DNA from: Rathayibacter agropyri
GTDB taxonomy: Bacteria > Actinomycetota > Actinomycetes > Actinomycetales > Microbacteriaceae
Length of the DNA: 47,581 nucleotides
Assembly (NCBI RefSeq): GCF_013249015.1
Contig: NZ_JABRPL010000007.1
Span: 17,537 to 65,117 of the forward strand
Reading direction: 5' to 3'
Below the pieces are notes generated by a model that saw only the letters and a list, made by a program, of their open reading frames with translations, did not search any database and was not told the DNA's origin. A program made the position numbers and the translations under genes. Numbering within the stretch: the stretch's first letter is position 1; each line of letters begins with the position of its first letter. Of this stretch, positions 8,421 to 17,329 are shown piece after piece.

Positions 8421-9444
8421 AACGACCATTGCCATCCTGTTCGGCGGCTGCTCAGAGGAGCACGACGTCTCTATCAAGTCCGCGCTCGAGATCGCCGCGG
8501 CCCTCGATCCTGAGGCGTACGACGCGCTGTGGATCGGGATCACGCGCTCCGGCGAGTGGCGGCTCTGCGAGCGTCCGAGCCTCGACTGGGAGTCGTTGCC
8601 CGGCCGGGCCGCCGTGATCTCGCCGGATCGCTCGACGCACGGCCTCCTGGTCGAGGACGCCGGCACGTTCCGGCGCGTCCCGGTCGACGTCGTCCTGCCC
8701 GTCCTGCACGGCACGGGAGGCGAGGACGGCTCCATCCAGGGTCTCCTCGAACTCTCCGGTCTCCCCTACGTCGGCTGCGACATCCAGGGCTCGGTCGTGT
8801 GCATGGACAAGTCGCTCGCCTACACCGTCGCTGCGCAGGCCGGGATCTCCGTGCCGGCATTCACCGTCGTGCATCCGGGCGACACGGTCGACGCGAGCCT
8901 TCTGGCGTACCCCGTCTTCGTGAAGCCGGCGCGCTCGGGCTCCTCGTTCGGAGTCACGAAGGTCGAGTCCCCCGACGGACTCGAGGACGCGATCGCCCTC
9001 GCCAACCGCTACGACCAGAAGGTGCTGATCGAGGAGCAGGTACTCGGCTCGGAGGTCGGCTGCGCGGTCCTCGGCGACGGAGCGGACCTCGTCGTCGGCG
9101 AGGTCGACCGGATCCGCCTGCAGCACGGGCTCTTCCGCATCCACCAGGAGGCGGAGCCGGAGAAGGGCTCGACCAACTCCTCGATCACCGTCCCGGCCGA
9201 TCTCCCCGAGGCGCAGCGGGCGTCGATCCAGGAGCGGGCGAAGGCCCTTTACCGGGCGCTCGGCTGCCGGGGACTGGCCCGCGTCGACATGTTCCTGCTC
9301 GACGACGGCCGGATCGTGCTCAACGAGGTCAACACCCTGCCCGGGTTCACCTCCTACAGCCGGTACCCGCGGATGATGGCCGCCGCCGGTCTCAGCGTCG
9401 CCGACCTGGTCGACCGCAGTGTCCAGCTGGCGGTGAGCCGATGA
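8413..9444 (+). CDS. vanA: D-alanine--(R)-lactate ligase VanA
   Basis: The 343-residue ATP-grasp ligase has the same length as enterococcal VanA. It makes D-Ala-D-Lac, which replaces D-Ala-D-Ala at the end of the peptidoglycan precursor and lowers vancomycin binding. It shows ILFGGCSEEHDVS, HGTGGEDGSIQG, FVKPARSGSSFGV, FRIHQEAEPEKGS and NEVNTLPGFTSYSRYP. The His in FRIHQE is residue 244 by codon count. That is the position that gives VanA its preference for lactate over D-Ala, so a housekeeping Ddl or a D-Ser ligase is unlikely. It overlaps vanH upstream and vanX downstream (ATGA). Confidence 0.96.
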   Translation: MSKTTIAILFGGCSEEHDVSIKSALEIAAALDPEAYDALWIGITRSGEWRLCERPSLDWESLPGRAAVISPDRSTHGLLVEDAGTFRRVPVDVVLPVLHGTGGEDGSIQGLLELSGLPYVGCDIQGSVVCMDKSLAYTVAAQAGISVPAFTVVHPGDTVDASLLAYPVFVKPARSGSSFGVTKVESPDGLEDAIALANRYDQKVLIEEQVLGSEVGCAVLGDGADLVVGEVDRIRLQHGLFRIHQEAEPEKGSTNSSITVPADLPEAQRASIQERAKALYRALGCRGLARVDMFLLDDGRIVLNEVNTLPGFTSYSRYPRMMAAAGLSVADLVDRSVQLAVSR

Positions 9445-10049
9445 GCCCGGGCTTCGTCTACCTCGATGAGGCTGCCGAGGACATCCACTGGGACGCGAAG
9501 TATGCGACTTCGGACAACTTCACCGGCGGCCCCGTCGACGGGTACGCGGCCAACCGGATCGTGACGGCCGCAGCCGTGGCAGCCGCACTGCGCGTCGCAC
9601 AGGCCCGGGCCTCCGAGCGCGGGCTGGGGCTCCTCGTCTGGGACGCCTACCGCCCGCAGCGTGCCGTCGACCACTTCGTCCGCTGGGCGCGGGAACCGGA
9701 GTGCCCGCGCGTGAAGAGCATCTTCCATCCGAGGATCAGCCGGGCGGCGATGTTCGAGCAGGGCTACATCGCCTGCTCCTCCGGGCACACCCGCGGCGGC
9801 TCTCTCGACCTGACGCTCGTTGACTCGGCGAGCAGACGCCTGCTCGACATGGGTGGTCGGCACGACCTGATGGACGTCACCTCGCATCACGGGGCGGAGG
9901 GAGTCGCTCCCTCCGCGGCCGCGAACAGGCGGATCCTGTGCGACATCATGATCGACAGCGGTTTCCGTCCGTATCCGCAGGAGTGGTGGCACTACACGCT
10001 CGAGCGGGAGCCGTTCCCCGATCGCTACTTCGACTTCCCGATCGAGTGA
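9441..10049 (+). CDS. vanX: D-Ala-D-Ala dipeptidase VanX
   Basis: The 202-residue zinc dipeptidase destroys D-Ala-D-Ala so that only the depsipeptide is used for the cell wall. The zinc ligands and catalytic base fall exactly on the standard VanX numbering: His116 and Asp123 in SSGHTRGGSLDLTL, Glu181 and His184 in EWWHY. The start WDAKYATSDNFTGGPVDGY and the end YFDFPIE also match VanX. There is no signal peptide, as expected for a cytoplasmic enzyme. The start codon overlaps the vanA stop as ATGA. Confidence 0.96.
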   Translation: MSPGFVYLDEAAEDIHWDAKYATSDNFTGGPVDGYAANRIVTAAAVAAALRVAQARASERGLGLLVWDAYRPQRAVDHFVRWAREPECPRVKSIFHPRISRAAMFEQGYIACSSGHTRGGSLDLTLVDSASRRLLDMGGRHDLMDVTSHHGAEGVAPSAAANRRILCDIMIDSGFRPYPQEWWHYTLEREPFPDRYFDFPIE

Positions 10050-10055
10050 TGACCT

Positions 10056-10181
10056 GTGTGTGGTGCTGACCTGCTCGGGGCGGACCTCGGCGCCGACATG
10101 CTTGGTGCCAACCCGCTCGGTGCACCCAGGACGCGACAGCCCAGGCACGGGGTGCGCCCCAGCTGCCCGGGCGACGCGTAG
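10056..10181 (+). CDS. possible 41-aa mini-ORF with pentapeptide-like repeats
   Basis: Between vanX and vanR a GTG-started ORF encodes 41 residues. Residues 3-23 read as near-perfect pentads (GADLL-GADLG-ADMLG-ANPLG), like the A(D/N)LxG repeat of pentapeptide-repeat proteins. The remaining 18 residues are Arg/Pro-rich and unrelated. There is no good ribosome-binding site. It could be a real small protein coupled to vanX, a relic of a longer gene, or chance in GC-rich sequence. The repeat pattern is visible; any function is unknown. Confidence 0.25.
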   Translation: MCGADLLGADLGADMLGANPLGAPRTRQPRHGVRPSCPGDA

Positions 10182-10199
10182 GCGGAATACAGTTCACGG

Positions 10200-10886
10200 A
10201 TGCGGGTCCTGATCGTCGAAGACGAGCCGTACCTCTCCCGCTCCATCGGCGACGGGCTCCGGCTGGAGGCGATCGCCTCCGACATCGCCGCGGACGGCCA
10301 CCAGGCGCTCGCCCTGCTCGAAGTCACCGCGTACGACGTCGCGATCCTCGACCGTGACGTCCCCGGCCCGACCGGGGACGATGTCGCCCGTGCCATCGTC
10401 GCCTCCGGCTCAGGGACCCCGATCATCATGCTGACCGCGGCCGACCGCCTCCTCGACAAGGAGAGCGGCTTCGAGATCGGCGCCGACGACTACCTGACGA
10501 AGCCCTTCGACCTCCGCGAACTCGTCCTCCGAGTGCGCGCCCTCGCCAGGCGCCGCACGCAGGCCCGCCCCCCGGTGTACGACAGGGACGGCCTGCGGAT
10601 CGACCCGTTCCGTCGCGAGGTCTTCCTCGACGGGCGCTTCGTCGCTCTCACCCGCAAGCAGTTCGCCGTACTCCACGTCCTCGCCGAAGCCGACGGCGGA
10701 GTGGTCAGCGCGGAGGAACTGCTTGAGCGCGCCTGGGACGAGAACGCCGATCCGTTCACCAACGCGATCAGGATCACGATCTCCGGTCTACGCAAGCGGC
10801 TCCCGGACGCCACGCTGATCGCGACGGTGCCCGGTTCGGGATACCGCATCGCCCCGCGCGCACCCTCCGCCGCCGGCCAGGCCTGA
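10200..10886 (+). CDS. vanR: response regulator VanR
   Basis: The 228-residue OmpR/PhoB-type regulator has a receiver domain (residues 1-115; phosphoacceptor Asp51 in ILDRDVPGPTG, conserved Lys in YLTKPF) and a C-terminal winged helix (LTRKQFAVLHVL, SAEELLERAWDENADPFTNAIRITISGLRKRL). The sequence resembles Streptomyces coelicolor VanR closely as I recall it, much more than enterococcal VanR. It should activate vanHAX in response to VanS. It has its own upstream gap (10050-10199), so it may be transcribed separately. vanS follows 4 bp after its stop. Confidence 0.94.
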   Translation: MRVLIVEDEPYLSRSIGDGLRLEAIASDIAADGHQALALLEVTAYDVAILDRDVPGPTGDDVARAIVASGSGTPIIMLTAADRLLDKESGFEIGADDYLTKPFDLRELVLRVRALARRRTQARPPVYDRDGLRIDPFRREVFLDGRFVALTRKQFAVLHVLAEADGGVVSAEELLERAWDENADPFTNAIRITISGLRKRLPDATLIATVPGSGYRIAPRAPSAAGQA

Positions 10887-10890
10887 CGGG

Positions 10891-12018
10891 ATGACCACCG
10901 ATTCCCCCCGGCTCGCGCGCTGGGTCAGCATCCAAACCCGCCTCACACTCAGCTACGTGCTGCTGGTCGGGCTGGCGGTCACCGGGCTCCTGGGCGCCAT
11001 GTCGCTCTTTCTCCTGCGATACATCACGGACGAGTACTTCGTCGCGTACTCGCAGAAGACTGACGAGCAGATCTTCGTCCCCAACCGCACGGAACTGCTG
11101 AGGGCCTTCGTGCCGGTCGCCGTGGGAGTGATCGTGGTCCTCCTGCTCGCCGGGACGGTCGGAGGGTGGCTCCTAGCCAAGCGGATACTCGCTCCGCTGG
11201 ACGAACTCACCCGGGTGACCCGACTGGTCGCCTCCGACGGCTACTCCCACCGGGTTGTCAGCCGAGATTCGCGGGACGAATTCCAGGAACTCTCGGACGC
11301 GTTCAACGCCATGCTCGAGAAGATCGAGGCGCACGTCGGCGAGCAGGAGCGGTTCGCCGCGAACGCCTCGCACGAACTGCGGACACCGCTGGCGATCTCG
11401 AAGACGATCCTCGACGTCGCCCGGCAGGACAGCGATCCGGACATCGATGAGGTGCTCGCGAACCTCTCCGCCGTCACGACCCGCGCGATCGACCTCGTCG
11501 AGGCGCTCCTCCTGCTGAGCCGCGCCGAGCGGCCCGCGATCGAGAAGGCGCGCGTCGACCTGTCGCTCCTCGCCGAGGAGGCCCGCGACACCGTTCTGAC
11601 GCTCGCCGAGCGCGGCGGAATCACTCTCCAGCTCCACGCCGAATCGTGCTTCGCGGTCGGATCGACGTCGCTGCTGCTCCAGCTGCTGACGAACCTGCTC
11701 CACAACGCGATCGTGCACAACGTCCCGTCCGGCTTCGTCCTGCTGACGACGCAGAGGAGTCCGGAGGGCGCGGTCATCACGATCGAGAACAGCGGCGCGG
11801 TGCTGGAGACGTCGATCCTGCCGAGCTTGCTCGAGCCGTTCGAGCGGGGCGGGAACCGGGCGCGCCGGACGGACGGCGGACACGTCGGAGCGGGCCTCGG
11901 CCTGACGATTGTGGCCCGCATCGTCGCCGCGCATCGCGGCCGCCTCGCGCTGGCAGCCCGCGACGGGGGCGGCCTCCTCGTGACGGTCACCCTCCCCCAG
12001 CGCCCCTCCCTCAGGTAG
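10891..12018 (+). CDS. vanS: sensor histidine kinase VanS
   Basis: The 375-residue membrane kinase has two transmembrane segments (about 18-42 and 70-96) flanking a short extracellular loop of about 28 residues. A HAMP linker (KRILAPLDELTRVT) follows, then the H-box NASHELRTPLA with His161, an N-box (LLTNLLHNAIVHN) and the G-box (GAGLGLTIVARIVAAH). The short sensor loop and overall sequence match the Streptomyces VanS type, which senses glycopeptide directly. In the absence of drug VanS acts as a VanR phosphatase. It is the last gene of the van locus; a repeat element follows. Confidence 0.94.
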   Translation: MTTDSPRLARWVSIQTRLTLSYVLLVGLAVTGLLGAMSLFLLRYITDEYFVAYSQKTDEQIFVPNRTELLRAFVPVAVGVIVVLLLAGTVGGWLLAKRILAPLDELTRVTRLVASDGYSHRVVSRDSRDEFQELSDAFNAMLEKIEAHVGEQERFAANASHELRTPLAISKTILDVARQDSDPDIDEVLANLSAVTTRAIDLVEALLLLSRAERPAIEKARVDLSLLAEEARDTVLTLAERGGITLQLHAESCFAVGSTSLLLQLLTNLLHNAIVHNVPSGFVLLTTQRSPEGAVITIENSGAVLETSILPSLLEPFERGGNRARRTDGGHVGAGLGLTIVARIVAAHRGRLALAARDGGGLLVTVTLPQRPSLR

Positions 12019-12037
12019 CCCCGCCCTCTCTCCCCTT

Positions 12038-12098
12038 CGCGAGATCCAGTTGGGTACACGTTCATCGGCGTGTCGCGTACTCGACCGGCCTCTCGCGG
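12038..12098. repeat. CGCGAGAT...TCTCGCGG intergenic repeat
   Basis: The element begins CGCGAGATCC and ends CCTCTCGCGG, with an internal GTGTCGCG. The element at 14741-14803 has the same ends, the same internal GTGTCGCG and nearly the same length. It lies between the convergent 3' ends of vanS and prpD. Confidence 0.6.
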
Positions 12099-12122
12099 CG
12101 GGGAGGTGGGGGGTGGGTGGGG

Positions 12123-13646
12123 TTAGAAGAGGCCGCGGGGGGTGGCGACGGAGGCGAGGACGCCGGGGGCCGCGGTCACGGTGAGGTGGGCGACCTCGGC
12201 CGGGGTCAGCTCGGGCAGGCGCTGCGCGAGGTCGAGGAAGCGCTCGATCTCGGAATCCTCGAGGACGTCGGCCGCGAGGGTGCGGAACTTCGCGACGTAC
12301 TGCTCGCGGGTGAACGGGTGCGCGCCGAGCGGATGCGCATCCGCCACCGCGATCTCGTCGATGATCGTCGTGCCGTCGGTCAGCACAATCTCGACGCGGG
12401 CGCCGAACGCCTTGTCGGCCGGGTCCGTCGAGTGGTAGCGGCGCGTCCACTCCGCGTCCTCGAGCGTGCTCACCCGGTGCCACAGCGCGATGGTGTCGGC
12501 TCGGGCGGCGCGCTCGGGGGCATAGCTGCGAACGTGATGCCAGGCGCCGTCCTGCAGCGCGACCGTGAAGATGTAGGGCACGGAGTGGTCGAGCGTCTCG
12601 CGGGAGGCGGTCGGGTCGTACTTCTGCGGATCGTTCGCGCCCGAGCCGATCACCGTGTGCGTGTGGTGCGAGGTGTGCAGGACGATCCGGTCGACGCGCT
12701 CCGGGTCGGTGGCCTCAGGATGCGCGTGGTGGAGGCGGCGGGCGAGGTCGATCAGCGCCTGCGCCTGATACTCGGCCGAGTGCTCCTTCGTGTAGGTGTC
12801 GAGGATGGCGCGCTTGGCCTCGCCGCGATCGGGCAGCGGAACATTGTAGTTCGCGTCGCTCCCGTCGAGCAGCCAGGCGATGACGCCGTCCTCCCCCTCG
12901 TAGATCGGCGACGGGCTGGTCTCGCCGCGCATCGCCCGGTCGACCGCCTCGATTGCCATCTTGCCGGCGAACGCGGGGGCGTAGGCCTTCCAGCTTGAGA
13001 TCTCGCCCTTGCGCGACTGCCGCGTGGCGGTCGTCGTGTGCAGCGCCTGCGCGATCGCCTGCTCCGTCGTTGCCACGTCGAGGCCGAGCAGCGTCCCGAT
13101 GCCGGCGGCCACAGAGGGGCCGAGGTGCGCGACATGGTCGATCTTGTGCCGGTGCAGGCTGATCGCGCGCACGAGGTCGACCTGCACCTCGTAGCCGGTG
13201 ACGATTCCCCGCACCAGCTGGGCACCCGAAACTCCGGTGTGTTGGGCGACGGCGATCAGGGGTGGGATATTGTCCCCCGGATGCGAGTATTCCGCCGCGA
13301 GAAACGTGTCGTGGTAGTCGAGCTCGCGCACGGCGACTCCGTTGGCCCACGCGGCCCACTCAGGTGAAACACGACGTGCAGCGTCGACGCCGAGCACGGC
13401 TGAGCCCTGCCCGCCGATGGAAGCGGGGTGGGCGAGCGCTTGCGAGCGGGCGGCGACGACGGGGCGGCGGAGCAGGGAGGCGGTGGCCACCGCGGCGTTG
13501 TCTATCACCCGATTGACCACCATCTCGGTGACCTCGCCGTCGATCTCCACCGGATCGGCGGCGACCTCGGCAAGCGCATGGGCGAGCTGGCCGTGGCGCG
13601 GGAGTTCCTCCTCGCTGCGGTGGACGCGGACGTGGTGTTCGTGCAC
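12123..13646 (-). CDS. prpD: 2-methylcitrate dehydratase, PrpD/MmgE family
   Basis: The 507-residue protein has the MmgE/PrpD fold. Recognisable blocks include [17 protein letters not shown] near residue 45, [25 protein letters not shown] near residue 110 (read as two blocks: [14 protein letters not shown] and SHPGDNIPP), and [20 protein letters not shown] near residue 205. The family dehydrates 2-methylcitrate in the methylcitrate cycle that uses propionyl-CoA. The usual partners prpB and prpC are not in this window, so here the gene stands alone. The start at 13646 is an upstream candidate; the conserved region begins near residue 15. Confidence 0.92.
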   Translation of the reverse strand: MHEHHVRVHRSEEELPRHGQLAHALAEVAADPVEIDGEVTEMVVNRVIDNAAVATASLLRRPVVAARSQALAHPASIGGQGSAVLGVDAARRVSPEWAAWANGVAVRELDYHDTFLAAEYSHPGDNIPPLIAVAQHTGVSGAQLVRGIVTGYEVQVDLVRAISLHRHKIDHVAHLGPSVAAGIGTLLGLDVATTEQAIAQALHTTTATRQSRKGEISSWKAYAPAFAGKMAIEAVDRAMRGETSPSPIYEGEDGVIAWLLDGSDANYNVPLPDRGEAKRAILDTYTKEHSAEYQAQALIDLARRLHHAHPEATDPERVDRIVLHTSHHTHTVIGSGANDPQKYDPTASRETLDHSVPYIFTVALQDGAWHHVRSYAPERAARADTIALWHRVSTLEDAEWTRRYHSTDPADKAFGARVEIVLTDGTTIIDEIAVADAHPLGAHPFTREQYVAKFRTLAADVLEDSEIERFLDLAQRLPELTPAEVAHLTVTAAPGVLASVATPRGLF

Positions 13647-13690
13647 GGGTGGCTCCTTCGGCTCTCCTCCCAGGCTATCCCCGGCCTTCG

Positions 13691-13774
13691 CCGCGAAATG
13701 TCGCGAGAGGTGGCCGTCCGGACGAGATGCACCGCCGGGGCATGCGATCTCGTCCGGATCAGGGCATCTCGCGA
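13691..13774. repeat. CCGCGAAATGTCGCGAGA-type repeat
   Basis: The left end CCGCGAAATGTCGCGAGA (13691-13708) is identical to the left end of the element at 24352-24464. The right end is CATCTCGCGAA. An inner inverted repeat pairs GGACGAGAT with ATCTCGTCC. It fills the divergent gap between prpD and the Ppx/GppA gene. Confidence 0.7.
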
Positions 13775-13798
13775 AGGGCGCGCGGGCAGAATGGCGGG

Positions 13799-14710
13799 AT
13801 GGCCTCTCCCACGCGCGTCGCGGCGTTCGACTGCGGCACCAATTCCCTCCGTCTGCTGATCGCCGATGTGGCGGACGGGAGGGTGGTCGACGTGCTGCGG
13901 CGCACCGAGCTCGTGCGCCTGGGCCGCGGCGTCGACCGCACCGGCCGCTTCGATCCGGTCGCGCTCCAGCGAACCCTCGCCGTCACTCGCGACTACGCGG
14001 CCGCCGCACGCGAGGCGGGCGCCGAGCGCCTCCGCTTCGTCGCGACCTCGGCCACCCGCGACGCCGCAGACCGCGATGACTTTCTCGCTGCCGTCCAGCG
14101 GATCCTCGGGGTCGCACCCGAGACGATCACGGGTGACGAGGAAGCGCGCCTGTCGTTCCGCGGCGCCGTCTCGGCCGTCGATCCCGAGCGCCCCGTCCTG
14201 GTCGTCGACCTCGGCGGGGGCTCGACTGAACTGGTCCTCGGCGGCGCGGAACCGGAACAGGCGCACTCCATGAACGTCGGCAGCGTCCGCCTCACCGAGC
14301 GCCATCGCCGAGCCGCCGCCCCCACCGATGACGAGCGCGCCGCAATCCGGGCCGACATCTGCGAGGCGCTGGACGCCTCCCCCGTCGACCTGTCCCGCGC
14401 GCGGAGCGTCGTCGGCGTCGCCGCCACGGTGCTGACGATCACCGCGCACGTTCTGCGCAGCACCGACCGCACGGCGCTCGAGGCGACCCTCCCGCTCGCC
14501 GACGTCGTCGCCGCCTGCGACGAGCTCGCCGCCCTCGCGCCGGCCGAGATCGCTGCGCTGCCGTGGGTCCGCGCCGGACGCGAGGATGTGCTGGCGGCCG
14601 GCGCCCTCATCTGGGGCGAGGTCCTCCGCGCGGTGCAGGAGGCGTCCCCCGCCGTCACCGAGGTCGGCTCGACCGTGCACGACCTCCTCGACGGCCTGGC
14701 CCTGGCGTGA
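13799..14710 (+). CDS. Ppx/GppA-family phosphatase
   Basis: The 303-residue protein belongs to the exopolyphosphatase / pppGpp phosphatase family of the actin-like ATPase fold. Motifs visible are [18 protein letters not shown] (phosphate 1), [10 protein letters not shown], the [14 protein letters not shown] block, and [14 protein letters not shown] (phosphate 2). Length matches the short actinobacterial Ppx form. It should hydrolyse polyphosphate or pppGpp in the cytoplasm; sequence alone does not decide between them. I chose ATG 13799 because the conserved [11 protein letters not shown] starts six residues later. Confidence 0.9.
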   Translation: MASPTRVAAFDCGTNSLRLLIADVADGRVVDVLRRTELVRLGRGVDRTGRFDPVALQRTLAVTRDYAAAAREAGAERLRFVATSATRDAADRDDFLAAVQRILGVAPETITGDEEARLSFRGAVSAVDPERPVLVVDLGGGSTELVLGGAEPEQAHSMNVGSVRLTERHRRAAAPTDDERAAIRADICEALDASPVDLSRARSVVGVAATVLTITAHVLRSTDRTALEATLPLADVVAACDELAALAPAEIAALPWVRAGREDVLAAGALIWGEVLRAVQEASPAVTEVGSTVHDLLDGLALA

Positions 14711-14740
14711 CCCCGTCGTCCCCGCCCGCCCCTCCCCTCT

Positions 14741-14803
14741 CCGCGAGATGCCTCGTGAGTACGGCTCTCCCGGAGTGTCGCGTTTCCAAGAGACGTCTCG
14801 CGG
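14741..14803. repeat. CGCGAGATG-family repeat
   Basis: The left end CCGCGAGATGCCTC equals the left arm of the repeat at 1179-1192, and the right end is GTCTCGCGG. An internal GTGTCGCG matches the element at 12038-12098. It lies in the gap after the Ppx/GppA gene. Confidence 0.65.
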
Positions 14804-14848
14804 ATGGGGAGACGGGAGGGCGGGTGGGGCGGCGGGTAGCGTTGAGGG

Positions 14849-15166
14849 ATGGCAGGTGCAGGGGAGATCAGGACTGTTCAGCTTCGGCGTTATGAGTTGG
14901 AGGACGGGGTGATGGACGACTTCCTCGCGTGGTTCTCGGCGCGGATCGTGCCTGCCCGTGAGGCGCACGGATTTCGGGTCGAGTTCGCCTACGCCGACCG
15001 CGAGGTGAACGAATTCATCTGGGCCGTCAGTACGCCTGGCGATGCGGAGTCGTTCGCTGCGGTCGAGCAGGTGTACCTCGCGTCACCGGAACGCGACGCC
15101 GCGTTCTCGGGCGAGCCGAAACGCGTCGCGGTGCAGCACGTCCGACTGATCGACCGGATCGTCTGA
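14849..15166 (+). CDS. NIPSNAP-like small protein
   Basis: The 105-residue soluble protein reads as a dimeric alpha/beta-barrel (ferredoxin-like) domain of the NIPSNAP type. It begins with RTVQLRRYELEDGVMDDFLAWF, seen in shorter pieces as IRTVQLRRYELEDG and DFLAWFSARIVP, followed by FIWAVSTPGDAESF and a C-terminal VQHVRLIDRIV strand. Proteins of this family are often uncharacterised. No catalytic residues can be assigned and no operon partner is obvious. Confidence 0.75.
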   Translation: MAGAGEIRTVQLRRYELEDGVMDDFLAWFSARIVPAREAHGFRVEFAYADREVNEFIWAVSTPGDAESFAAVEQVYLASPERDAAFSGEPKRVAVQHVRLIDRIV

Positions 15167-15187
15167 CCAAGGCCTCGACCCGCGGCG

Positions 15188-15787
15188 TTAGCTCCGCGCG
15201 CGATGCCCCGCCGTCAGCAGGGCGCGCACGGCGAGACAAACCGCGGCGATCGAGCCGACGGTACCGAGCAGGCGTGGCCAGACGTGCTTCGGAGTGTCGA
15301 GCCCCGCACGGTCCTGTGCGGAAGGGACCGCGGCCGGCGCCAACGTACGTCCGGCGGCCCCTGCCTCGGCCATGTGCGCGAGTCGTCGCAGGGTTTCGAT
15401 GTTGCGCAGCCAGAGAACGGCATGCAGTAGCGGCTTAGGGACGAGGGTGCCTGGCCCCTTCACCGCGGCCTCGTGGATCCGCACCCTCGCGCCTCGCGGG
15501 TGCGGCTCGACCTCAAGACGCACCCGCGCCTCGCCCATCGGCCAGCCTGCCGCCTGGATGATCATGCGCCGCGGCGGATCCCACTCGAGCACCGTAGTGC
15601 GGTCGTCGATCACCAGCGGCCAGAGCCCGAACGAATGGTGCAGTTGCGCACCCACGTGCGGGAAGTCGGCATCGACCCGGCGCATCCGCGAGGCACCGAC
15701 GACCCAGCCCGGAAACAGCCATCCGGAGGCGAGCACCGCGAAGACGGACTCAGGCGGGCAGTGGAAGACGCGAGTGTTGCGGGACAT
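15188..15787 (-). CDS. SRPBCC-family protein with C-terminal hydrophobic segment
   Basis: The 199-residue protein has a START/Bet v1-like (SRPBCC) domain over residues 1-140, with the typical opening VFHCPPESVFAVLASGWLFPGWV and HPRGARVRIHEAAVKGPG (both given in part). A hydrophobic stretch near residues 170-190 (LLGTVGSIAAVCLAVRALL) could anchor it in the membrane. SRPBCC domains bind hydrophobic ligands. It is the last gene of an apparent operon with the FAD oxidoreductase and SDR upstream, so it may bind or carry a lipid or isoprenoid handled by those enzymes (inference). ATG 15787 was chosen over an Arg-rich upstream extension. Confidence 0.8.
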   Translation of the reverse strand: MSRNTRVFHCPPESVFAVLASGWLFPGWVVGASRMRRVDADFPHVGAQLHHSFGLWPLVIDDRTTVLEWDPPRRMIIQAAGWPMGEARVRLEVEPHPRGARVRIHEAAVKGPGTLVPKPLLHAVLWLRNIETLRRLAHMAEAGAAGRTLAPAAVPSAQDRAGLDTPKHVWPRLLGTVGSIAAVCLAVRALLTAGHRARS

Positions 15788-15869
15788 CGCAGGCTCTTTC
15801 AGGTCGAGTGGCGGCAGGTGACGGCGGCGACGCCTCCACACTGCCAGAAGGCGAGGGTGATGGAGTGGC

Positions 15870-17327
15870 TCACACCGGGGGCGTATCCGGTGACAGATCG
15901 GGCGCGTCGCGCACCCCGAATTCGTGCCGGAGGGCGCTGCGGGCGGCGTGCCAGCCGGCCATCCCGTGCACGCCAGGGCCCGGCGGAGTGGACGACGAAC
16001 AGAGGTAGAGGCCCTTCGCGGGAGTCCGCCACGGATCCCTCGTGGGCACGGGTCGCGCGAGAAGCTGCACCACGCTGGCCGCGCCGGCCGCGATATCGCC
16101 GCCGAGATAATTGGGGTTGTAGGCCTGCATATCCCGCGCTGTCATCGAGGAGGCAGCGAGAATGCGGTCGCGGAAGCCGGGCGCAAAGCGCTCGATCTGG
16201 CGGGTGATCGCCTCGCGCTGGTCGGCGGGAGAATGCCGTGGAACGTGCGTATAGGCCCAGAGGACGTGCTTGCCCTCTGGCGCGCGTCCCGGGTCGGCGA
16301 TCGACGGCTGCGCGACGAGGACGTACGGACTGCGGCTGTGCCGGCCCCGGACCACGTCGCGTTCGGCCGCGGCGATCTCGGCCCGCGTTCCTCCGACATG
16401 CAGGGTCCCGGCGTGGGCCAACTCGGGATTCGTCCACGGCACCGGCCCGTCGAGCGCGAAGTCGACTTTCGCCACGGCATTGCCGTAGCGGAACCGCTGA
16501 AGCGCAGCCACGTAAGCGGTGGGGAGACGCTCGCCGGCCAGCGCGAGGAGCGCGGTAGGCGTGCCGTCGATGAGCACCGCACGGGCGGGAGGAAGCTCTG
16601 CGAGCGAGGTGACCTCGACGCCCGTCTCGATACGGCCGCCGTGCGCGCGCAGATCGTCGGCGAGCGCGTCGACGATGGCCTGGCTCCCTCCGATCGGCAC
16701 CGGCCAGCCACGGGCGTGCGCGTAGGCACCGAGCGCGAGTGCCGCCGCGGCGGTCGACGGGCTGGGCATCGGCCGGATCGAGTGCGCTGCCAGTCCGGAG
16801 AACATCGCGGGGGCCACGTCACCGGCGAAGCGGAGGTTCCACACCGGGGTGCCCTGTTCGAGCACGCGCAGGCCGAACCGCACCAGCACGCCGGGATCGG
16901 TGGGGATCCGTAGCAGCGCATCGTTCGTGAAGCCGGCCACACGGTCGGCCCGCTCGGCCAGCGGACCCATCAGTGCCCGCCACGCGGGACCGTCGCGGCC
17001 GAGCCGCTCGACGGTCCGCTCGAGGTCCCGGTAGGCGATCCCCGCCCGGCCGGCATCGAGCGGATGCGCGTATGAGATCTCGGGGACGACCAGCTCGATG
17101 CGCCGATCCAGCGCGAACGCGCGGAAGAACCCGGAGGCCAGCGCCATCGGGTGCACGGCCGAGCAGACGTCGTGGTGGAAGCCGGGCAGCGTCAACTCGG
17201 CCGTGCGCGCACCGCCGCCGATCGTCTCGTTTCGCTCGAGGACCACGACCGAGAGTCCAGCCCGCGCGAGCGTGACGGCGGCCGCGAGCCCGTTGGGGCC
17301 CGCGCCGATGACGACCGCGTCGACCAT
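15870..17327 (-). CDS. CrtI-like NAD(P)/FAD-dependent oxidoreductase
   Basis: The 485-residue flavoprotein begins with the dinucleotide-binding motif [20 protein letters not shown] and continues [18 protein letters not shown]. The C-terminal FAD signature reads [20 protein letters not shown]. This is the layout of the phytoene desaturase / amine oxidase superfamily. The substrate is unknown; no other carotenoid gene is in the window. I chose ATG 17327 because GGAGG lies 5 nt upstream, inside the end of the SDR gene. The two genes are only 2 bp apart and probably co-translated. Confidence 0.87.
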   Translation of the reverse strand: MVDAVVIGAGPNGLAAAVTLARAGLSVVVLERNETIGGGARTAELTLPGFHHDVCSAVHPMALASGFFRAFALDRRIELVVPEISYAHPLDAGRAGIAYRDLERTVERLGRDGPAWRALMGPLAERADRVAGFTNDALLRIPTDPGVLVRFGLRVLEQGTPVWNLRFAGDVAPAMFSGLAAHSIRPMPSPSTAAAALALGAYAHARGWPVPIGGSQAIVDALADDLRAHGGRIETGVEVTSLAELPPARAVLIDGTPTALLALAGERLPTAYVAALQRFRYGNAVAKVDFALDGPVPWTNPELAHAGTLHVGGTRAEIAAAERDVVRGRHSRSPYVLVAQPSIADPGRAPEGKHVLWAYTHVPRHSPADQREAITRQIERFAPGFRDRILAASSMTARDMQAYNPNYLGGDIAAGAASVVQLLARPVPTRDPWRTPAKGLYLCSSSTPPGPGVHGMAGWHAARSALRHEFGVRDAPDLSPDTPPV

Positions 17328-17329
17328 GC

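Noticed and set aside
7431-12018. Glycopeptide biosynthesis cluster
   Set aside because: There are no NRPS, oxygenase or glycosyltransferase genes beside the van genes, so only resistance is supported.
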